NCBI GenBank assembly: GCA_923184405.1
Contig: OV299793.1
Span: forward strand, 384,466-409,897
From: Neisseria meningitidis
Lineage (GTDB): Bacteria > Pseudomonadota > Gammaproteobacteria > Burkholderiales > Neisseriaceae
Length of the DNA stretch: 25,432 nucleotides
Direction of reading: 5' to 3'
This document shows, piece after piece, positions 18,833 to 25,432 of this stretch. The notes beneath the pieces were generated by a model. The model did not search any database, had not been told where the DNA came from, and worked only from the letters and a program-made list of their open reading frames with translations. The translations under genes were made by a program, and so were the position numbers. The first letter of the stretch is position 1. Every line of letters starts with the position of its first letter.

Positions 18833-21109
18833 ATGTACACAAGAATTATGGAAATCAGACCTTGGACGCTGCGTTCGGCAAAGCTGGAAAAAGAACACAA
18901 ACAGCTGCAAGAGAGCCTGACCAGTTTGGGCAACGGCTATATGGGTATGCGCGGCAGCTTTGAGGAAACCTACTCCGCCGACAGCCATTTGGGCACCTAC
19001 ATCGCCGGCGTGTGGTTCCCCGACAAAACCCGCGTCGGCTGGTGGAAAAACGGCTATCCCAAATATGGCGGCAAAGCCATCAACGCGCTCAATTTCAGCA
19101 AAGTCAAAATCTTGGTCGATGGTCAAGAGGTGGACTTGGCGAAAAACGATGCTGCACGGCTTCTCCGTCGAACTCGATATGCAGCACGGCGTGTTGCGCC
19201 GCTCGTTCAACGTATTCGGCGTGCGGTTCGATGTGTAAAAATTCCTGTCCATCGCGCAAAAAGAGCTGGCGCTTATCCGCTGGGAAGCCGAATCTATTGA
19301 CAGCAAAACCCACCAAGTCCGCATCGATTCCATCATCGATGCCGACGTCAAAGTCGAAGACTCCAACTACGAAGAAAAATTCCGGCAAGTATTCGACAAA
19401 GGCGTTTCAGACGACCGCTCCTACAATGCAGCCCAAACCGTCGCCAACCCTTTCGGTGTGGAACAATTTATCGTCAACGCCGAGCAAACTTTCGCCAGCA
19501 GCTTCAAAGCCCTCGGCGGCAGCCAAACCGACTGGCAGGTCTCCAATTCTTTCGAGGCCGAAGTCGGCGGCACCATAAAACCTTTGAAAAACGGGTTATT
19601 GTTACCACCAGCCGCGATTATCAGGGCTTGGAAGCAGTGAAAGCCGCAGGCCGTGCCTTGTCGGAAAAAGTCGCAGGCGTTGCGTTTGAAACCTTGCTGG
19701 ACGCGCACAAAGCAGGCTGGCTGCACCGTTGGGAAATCGCCGACGTGGTCATCGAAGGCAGCGACGAAGCGCAGCAAGACATCCGTTTCAATCTGTTCCA
19801 ACTGTTCTCCACCTACTACGGCGAAGATGCGCGACTGAACATCGGCCCGAAAGGCTTTACCGGCGAAAAATACGGCGGCGCGACCTACTGGGATACCGAA
19901 GCCTATGCCGTACCGCTCTACCTCGCACTGGCGGAACCCGAAGTTACCCGCAACCTGCTGCAATACCGCCGCAACCAACTGCCGCAGGCGCAACACAACG
20001 CGCGCGAACAGGGCTTGGCGGGCGCACTCTAGCCGATGGTAACGTTTACGGGTATCCAGTGCCACAACGAATGGCAAATCACCTTCAAGGAAATCCACCG
20101 CAACGGCGCGATTCCTTACGCCATCTACGACTACAACAACTACACCGTCGACGATGGCTATCTGGCCAAAGAACGCTTGGAAGTCTTGGTCGAAGTGTCC
20201 CGCTTCTGGGCGGACCGCGTCCACTTCTCCAAACGCAACGGCAAATACATGATTCACGGCGTAACCGGCCCGAACGAATACGAAAACAACATCAACAACA
20301 ACTGGTACACCAACACCCTCGCCGCATGGGTATTGGACTACACCCGCGAAGCCTTGGCGAAATACCCGCGTCCGCATTTGAACGTGCGTGCCGCCGAGTT
20401 GGAAAAATGGGCGGACATCAGCGCGAATATGTACCGTCCGCATGACGAAGAACTCGGCGTATTCGTCCAACACGACGGCTTCCTCGACAAAGACATCCGC
20501 CCTGTGTCCGCGCTTTCGCCCGACGATTTGCCGCTCAACCGGGAAATGGTCGTGGGACAAAATCCTGCGTTCGCCCTTTATCAAACAGGCGGACGTATTG
20601 CAAGGCATCTACTTCTTCGGCGAACGTTTCAATATCGACGAAAAACGCCGCAACTTCGACTTCTACGAACCGATGACCGTGCACGAAAGCTCGTTGTCGC
20701 CCTGTATCCACTCTATTCTCGCCGCCGAACTGGGCAAAGAAGAAAAAGCCGTGGAAATGTACCGGCGCACCGCACGCCTGGACTTGGACAACTACAACAA
20801 CGACACCGAAGACGGCCTGCACATTACTTCTATGACCGGCTCGTGGCTCGCCATCGTCCAAGGTTACGCCCAAATGAAAACTTGGGGCGGCAAACGCAGC
20901 TTTGCACCGGTCCAGACGAGCGCATGGACAGGCTACGCCTTCCATATCAACTACCGAGGCCGTCTGATTAAAGTCGCCGTCGGCAAAGAAAACGTCGTCT
21001 TCACCCTGCTCAAAGGCGAGCCGCTCGATTTGCAGGTGTACGGCAAAGACATCACACGCGACGATCAGCCACGCCGCAGCGTTGGAAAAATCAGGAGGGC
21101 GCAAAATGA
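18833..21109 (+). CDS. mapA: Maltose phosphorylase, glycoside hydrolase family 65 (frameshifted)
   Basis: MapA splits maltose with phosphate into glucose and beta-glucose-1-phosphate in the cytoplasm. ATG 18833 has AGGAG eight bases upstream and gives [20 protein letters not shown], then [15 protein letters not shown] and [13 protein letters not shown] (GH65 N-terminal domain). Shifts near 19150, 19255, 19410, 19590 and 20033 break it. The catalytic barrel includes [52 protein letters not shown] and [20 protein letters not shown], whose Glu in GPNEY is the expected general acid. A shift near 20550 precedes [16 protein letters not shown], and [11 protein letters not shown] is the phosphate-binding motif. 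The C-terminal beta domain is [20 protein letters not shown]. Full length is about 755 residues. As written, the repaired frame runs A-L-E-K-S-G-G-R-K into pgmB without a stop; an ATGA overlap at 21106-21109 is the likely true end. Confidence 0.93.
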
Positions 21110-21752
21110 CGTTCACCGCAGTCCTCTTCGATCTCGACGGCAAGATCACCGATACCGCCGCATACCACTACCGCGCGTACAAAAAACTCACAGAAGAACT
21201 GGACATCAGCATCAACCGCAAGTTTAACGAGCAGCTCAAAGCCGTGTCGCGCGACGATTCGCTCAAACGCATCCTCGCGCACGGCGGTAAAACCGTCGAC
21301 GAAGCCGAGTTAGCCGAACTGACCCGCCGTAAAAACGACAACTACGTCGAGATGATTCAGACAGTCAAACCCGAAGACGTGTATCCCGGCATTTTGCCAC
21401 TGCTGGAAACATTGAAGCAAACGGCAAAAAAATCGCCCTCGCGTCCGCCAGTAAAAACGGCCCGTTCCTGCTCGAACGCATGGGGCTGACCCACTTCTTC
21501 GACACCGTCGCCGACCCTGCCGCCGTCTCGCATTCCAAACCCGCCCCCGACATCTTCCTCGCCGCCGCAGAGGGCGTGGGCGCAGACATCCGCCGATGCA
21601 TCGGCATTGAAGACGCTGCCGCAGGTGTCGCCGCCATCAAGCCGCCGGCGCCTTACCCATCGATGATGGGCAAAGCCGAAGACTTGAGCAGTGACAACGT
21701 GCTGATGTCCGGCACCGCCGAGCTGACCTACGCCTACCTGCAAAACGTGTGA
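21106..21752 (+). CDS. pgmB: Beta-phosphoglucomutase PgmB, HAD superfamily (frameshifted)
   Basis: PgmB turns beta-glucose-1-phosphate from MapA into glucose-6-phosphate. ATG 21106 follows an ideal AGGAGG (21093-21098) by seven bases. HAD motif I is [20 protein letters not shown], with the nucleophile and acid/base Asp pair (Asp8 and Asp10) and the DTAxxH cap element; orthologues have V where K follows [19 protein letters not shown] and YPGILPLLE follow. A shift near 21425 breaks [19 protein letters not shown], which is motif II (S/T) and readable in the overlap of two frames. Then come [20 protein letters not shown], the motif III Lys, [16 protein letters not shown] and the Asp pair in [13 protein letters not shown] (motif IV). 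It stops at 21750-21752 after YLQNV, slightly before the family end, possibly because TGG became TGA. Confidence 0.92.
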
Positions 21753-21928
21753 GCACAGTCGTGCAATAAAACGCGTCAGTTAAAGATGTCAAGGAAGTTA
21801 AATGTCGTTTGAGCAGTCTTTCAAAGCCGGCCTGACAACTTTAAGAACAGACTGATAACCCAACTGACACAAACCCAAACACTGGATGTCAATCTCTTAT
21901 CCTTGCTATTCAAATTCATTTGAACAAT
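21753..21928. other. Gap between convergent pgmB and nadB with a degraded uptake-sequence pair
   Basis: AATGTCGTTTGAGCAGTCTT then TCAAAGCCGG around 21800-21830 looks like ATGCCGTCTGAA and its complement with several wrong bases, the expected terminator for two convergent genes. Nothing else is visible. Confidence 0.3.
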
Positions 21929-23545
21929 TTATTTTCTAAACAGCCAGCCTTTACAATCACTATCAAAATGCACGACGATTTTCTGTCTCCGCCTGTATGC
22001 GGCTTAGTCGACGGACGAGGCTACATTCGAACAGGATGCGGTACTCGTATACGGACAACGGTGTTCGGTTCGAATTGGTTTTGCATCCATAGCTGCAATT
22101 GGACGATGGAGCGGCACAGTACGGTATCATTGCGAAGGCTCACAACTAGATGGCGATTGGTCTGAACGCTTGCCAGGACGTGGCGGCAGGATGTGATTTG
22201 AAGGCCGTCTGAACAGATGCCTGCTTCGGCGTAACAGGCTTTCAGACGGCCTTTGTCATTGTCCGGCATGGAACGCTTGTACATCCGCGATGGTTTGAAC
22301 GGCAAAGCGTTGCGGTAACGATCGCATTCAAGCAGGGAGTTGCTAGCAAGGCGATATAGATCCGTGGAGCTCAGGGCAGGCGGTTTCGACCGAGGCGTGG
22401 AGCTGCTTCAGGGATGTTCTGCCGCAGTGAGTCGGTTTGGATGCCGCCGCAGGTGTAGTGTTGCACAAAACCAACGAGAATGGCCAGCACGAAATCTCAA
22501 ACCCGCAGAGGATGAAACAGTCCAGACCGATGACACGCCAAACTTACGGTTAATAACCGATCAACGTGATAACAGCTCATGTTCAGCTCGACATCGGAGA
22601 CTGTGCCACTGTCAAAACAAAACTGACTCAATAGGAACGACACAGCAGGGCACCAGCGAACGTGACGGTCGCTGGGTAACGCAGTTTTCACAGTTCTGGG
22701 TACTGTTCGATCGCCAGCCAATCAAGCCTGAAGCTCAGCAAAGCCCAACAAAAACCAAAGAGACATTAGTAACCCTTGGCTATAGGCAGAATACATCGAA
22801 CAAGCTGATAACAAATCTCTCATAGGTCTTGGTGGGAATATAGGCTGCCAGAAACATTGCGAATAAACAGGATCATGTTCGTCTATTTTAGCCTCCAAAT
22901 ACCGACATAGGACAACCAAAATACACCATACATACCAGCGACGTATTACTGGCAGCGTAAATCTGTCCCAAGCCGCCGCCTGCGAGTACGGTATGGCGGG
23001 CGCGGATGCAGTGGTTTCTTGCGTTCGGCAGTCGAGGACGGTCAGTCCGCACGCCGCGCCTGATCCGGTTTGAATGTCCAACGCCATCTGCCGCTCGCAA
23101 ACGCGGATGTTCGGGCGGCGGCGTATTTGGGCAATCAGGTTCCGCATGACGGCTTCGCCCGTGTAGTCGGCGACGTGGGCGATTCCGGCGGCAGGTATGC
23201 ACGCCTCTGCGTGTCAGGTGCAGACCGTCATAATTTCGGTCGAACGCCACGCCCTGCGCCAGCAGCCATTCGATTGCTTATTTGCCCTGCGACAGGATGG
23301 TGCGGACGACAGCTTCATCACACAAACCCGCGCCCGCTTCCAAAGTATCGGCAACGTGATTTTCGATGTCGTCCTCTACCGACCACGCCGCCGCAATCCC
23401 GCCTTGCGCATGATGGCTGGCAATGTCGTCCAGCATATTTTTGCACAAAATGACGAGGCGGAACGATTCAGGCAGCGACAGGGCGAGTGTCACTGCGCGC
23501 CAGTCACGTATTCCGGCAGCATCTAATAAGTCGGCAATCGGTGGG
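21929..23545 (-). pseudogene. nadB: L-aspartate oxidase NadB (heavily damaged reading)
   Basis: NadB is the FAD enzyme that oxidises aspartate to iminoaspartate, the first step of NAD synthesis. The minus strand shows, in changing frames, [17 protein letters not shown] then [31 protein letters not shown] and [11 protein letters not shown] (about 23485-23280), [34 protein letters not shown] and [12 protein letters not shown] (FAD motif, about 22980). Near 22470 it gives VQHYTCGGIQTD, the conserved succinate-dehydrogenase-type motif, then NSLLEC and finally RHLVVSLRNDT with QLQLWMQNQ. The end by homology is about 21930 and the start about 23545, within 23520-23560, because the N-terminal GxGxxG segment is unreadable. 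The length equals about 500-540 residues. Substitutions of roughly one base in five in places point to poor sequence. It runs in the same direction as nadA. Confidence 0.82.
22201..22253. repeat. Inverted uptake-sequence-like pair inside nadB
   Basis: GGCCGTCTGAA (22203-22213) and TTCAGACGGCC (22241-22251) are perfect complements 27 bases apart and lie within the nadB coding span near the C-terminal third. They are of the GG-starting variant rather than ATGCCGTCTGAA. Confidence 0.7.
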
Positions 23546-24208
23546 CGATTCGGCGGCAAATTGCCCGCCTTCGAGAAGCAGTGCAGAAACGGCAGGAATG
23601 CCAATTCAACCGAGTACCGCGTTACACGCCCTAGCCCAGCACAAGCGAACGAAGGCGCATGTAAGTCACCAAGGAATCGGTCCAGCACGATCTGTACCGT
23701 ACGGCGGCTCCGTCCCACACAAACCAGCGCGCTAATCCACCAATATGTGAACGGCAAACAGGCGGGACCTCCATGCCGTCCTCAAAACATTGCCCCCTTG
23801 AGTCAATCCCGCGAACTCGAGCATAATGGCCAGCGCAATAGGCAACAGGTTTTTGCACCGCGACGTCGCCCAAACCCCTGACCACACAGAAGGGCCGAGC
23901 GACGACGCCCCCAGCAGGGCGCAGCGTCAATGACAACCAACCGAAATCAGCGCCATCCACGGGTGCAGTAACGCGTTCAGAGGTTACAGCCCCAAAATCG
24001 CTAGACGTCATGCAGCGAGAAATTAAACCGACGGGCGCACGCGCGGCATTACGTGCAGCGAGGCCCAAATCGCCCAAACAACGAATTCTCTCAGGACGCG
24101 CAGAAAACAAAAAGTCAATATGAGTTAACGCATGAAGATAATATACCGTGAAAATAAAAACTTGAGATCGAAGCCTGTCTATATTTTGAAAATACACATA
24201 TAATGAAC
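23546..24208. other. Unresolved stretch between nadB and nadA, possible membrane-protein gene on the minus strand
   Basis: A 188-codon minus-strand frame spans 23631-24197 but resembles no family I know. In another frame near 23850-23800 the minus strand gives LLPIALAIMLEFAGLTQGAM, a good membrane helix, so a damaged membrane-protein gene is possible. I recall a small transporter-like gene between nadB and nadA in meningococci but cannot confirm it. The 24100-24200 part is AT-rich and non-coding. Confidence 0.3.
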
Positions 24209-25319
24209 TTACAATTCAGAGCGGGGACCATGCAGTATGAAAACATGCCTTACCTTGAGACGTGCCGTACAGTCGAGCATACGATGCAAAGGCAGTTTGG
24301 CGGCATCGCAAAGAATGCTGGCGAACAGGATTTCGATACGTCCCCTTGACAGGGCGAATATCATGCCGCCCAGAAGATTCATCGCCATAGACGGGCAGAA
24401 CGCACAGCTTCTAACAGCTAACACCGAAGAGACGCAGTCGGCACAGCGAAAAACAGACTATCGGGTGCCTGATATTGCATATCGTCAGGATGCCTAAATG
24501 GTCGCAAAGATAAACATTTCTCAGGACGCCACACGGCGACTCTGAGCAAACTGCGGGTATAGCCGACCACGTCGCCCAGAACGATGACGCCTTGCGGCGA
24601 TTCAGGATGAACCAGCACCACCGCGTCAGGATGTTCCGCTTTCAACGCCGCCAGCTCCTGCCCTGAAATTCGATCTGAACGATGCACGAACTCAGCCAGG
24701 CTAACAACATATCCGAGCCCGTATAACGGAAGCTGTAGTAGCCGAGGTGGCGGTGGGGTACCCAAACCAGCTTATCGCAGCACGAAATAAGATAAGCACA
24801 CAATGACCAAAACAATCGGAAGACGTTACCACTCTCAGTCAGTACTGCGATTATGTCACAGCACGGCGGAAGCACCCTGTAACGCGACACCACCACCTCA
24901 GCAGTCGGCGCTGAGGGTCGCAAAACGCCCAAAACGCCTCTTCCGGGCAACCTTAAATCCAAAAGAACATTCCGCCTCCCAAATCAGGCATCAGCACTGT
25001 TTTTTCAGGGCAGAAGAGTTTTCGCGCTCTCGCCCATGAAACACACGCCCGCCACCACTAATGTATCGGCTTCAGAACTGCACCAAAGCGCGCCATTTCC
25101 AGCGAATCGCCCACGCATACTTCGTCCCGTGTCCATAGCACAAACTCCTGAATCAAAGGATCAACATAATAATGCGCCACCAAGACCGCGTTTTTCTCCT
25201 TCAGCAAAGCCTTGATTTCACCTTTCCAGACCTACCGTGGCCAAGAGGTCAGACATCTCAGCAGCGCTTTGCGGCACCACTTGCACTGACAAGAAACACT
25301 GCGAGCGAAAATACTGCAT
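24209..25319 (-). pseudogene. nadA: Quinolinate synthase NadA (heavily damaged reading)
   Basis: NadA condenses iminoaspartate with dihydroxyacetone phosphate to quinolinate using a 4Fe-4S cluster. Placing the start at ATG 25319 and the stop at 24209 gives 1,111 bases, the length of a 370-residue NadA. Minus-strand patches, in several frames, are [20 protein letters not shown] (25230-25165), [12 protein letters not shown] with a cluster Cys, VVAGVCFMGESAKTL, HRHLG..GSDMLL..SSCIV, GQELAALKAEHPDAVVLVHP, GDVVGYTRSLL and RSCAFCPSMAMNLLGG (second cluster Cys region). The last of these are AAKLPLHRMLD and the end. Substitutions and indels are dense throughout. Together with nadB this encodes the aspartate route to NAD; nadC is not in the window. 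Confidence 0.85.
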
Positions 25320-25432
25320 ATAAATAAAAAAGTGACCTGATGATAGTAATCTTTGAAAGAGCGCCGGAACTGACTTCATATCACATAACAAACTACATCT
25401 CAAAAGCAACAAGGCAACTGAACGAAGCATAC

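Noticed and set aside
19421..20608. 395-codon minus-strand ORF opposite mapA
   Set aside because: It is the antisense shadow of GC-rich mapA, whose GH65 motifs are clear on the plus strand.
25218..25430. 70-codon minus-strand ORF at the right edge
   Set aside because: It overlaps the nadA N-terminal part in another frame and has no family resemblance.

Overview
The window is chromosomal DNA from a Neisseria of the N. meningitidis / N. gonorrhoeae / N. lactamica group, most likely meningococcus-like. The evidence is many copies of the DNA uptake sequence ATGCCGTCTGAA (often as inverted pairs acting as terminators), five Correia repeat-enclosed elements (CREE), and a recognisable run of neisserial genes: mafB-mafA, anmK, a PiT phosphate permease, hemN, fnr, cysB, rmpM, thiL, pgpA, ettA, a maltose operon, nadB and nadA. 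From memory this matches the N. meningitidis MC58 order around NMB0374 to NMB0394; I could not check that.

Layout. Positions 1-3.8 kb, minus strand: a Maf polymorphic-toxin island with mafA (lipoprotein), mafB (secreted toxin, conserved N-terminal part), an AT-rich gene-less stretch, a small possible immunity ORF, and a spare toxin tail cassette (Hint domain plus an RNase-type toxin tip) with its own small downstream ORF. 3.9-5.1 kb: anmK (minus), cell-wall recycling. 5.4-7.0 kb: phosphate permease (plus). 7.3-9.7 kb: divergent hemN (minus) and fnr (plus), with an FNR-like box and a CREE between them. 9.8-10.7 kb: cysB-like regulator (minus). 11.1-11.8 kb: rmpM (plus), then a strong terminator, a GATTCA repeat tract and a CREE. 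12.7-14.1 kb: thiL-pgpA (plus, overlapping). 14.2-15.9 kb: ettA (minus). 16.2-21.8 kb: a complete maltose route (transporter, galM, mapA, pgmB; plus). 21.9-25.3 kb: nadB and nadA (minus) with an unresolved 0.66-kb stretch between them.

Quality. Only thiL reads as a full uninterrupted protein of family length. Nearly every other gene has the correct overall length but is split by one-base indels, mostly one base missing from a short homopolymer (rmpM, pgpA, ettA, transporter, cysB). In about 1-5 kb and 21.8-25.4 kb there are also dense substitutions, so proteins such as AnmK, NadB and NadA are recognisable only in patches. Simultaneous decay of so many unrelated housekeeping genes is not plausible biology; I read it as an unpolished or low-coverage assembly. 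Coordinates below span each gene as if repaired.

I found no convincing undescribed system. The most interesting parts are the Maf toxin cassette with its Ntox21-like tip, the hemN-fnr control region where a CREE appears to supply the -10 element, and the shortened 70-bp CREE.
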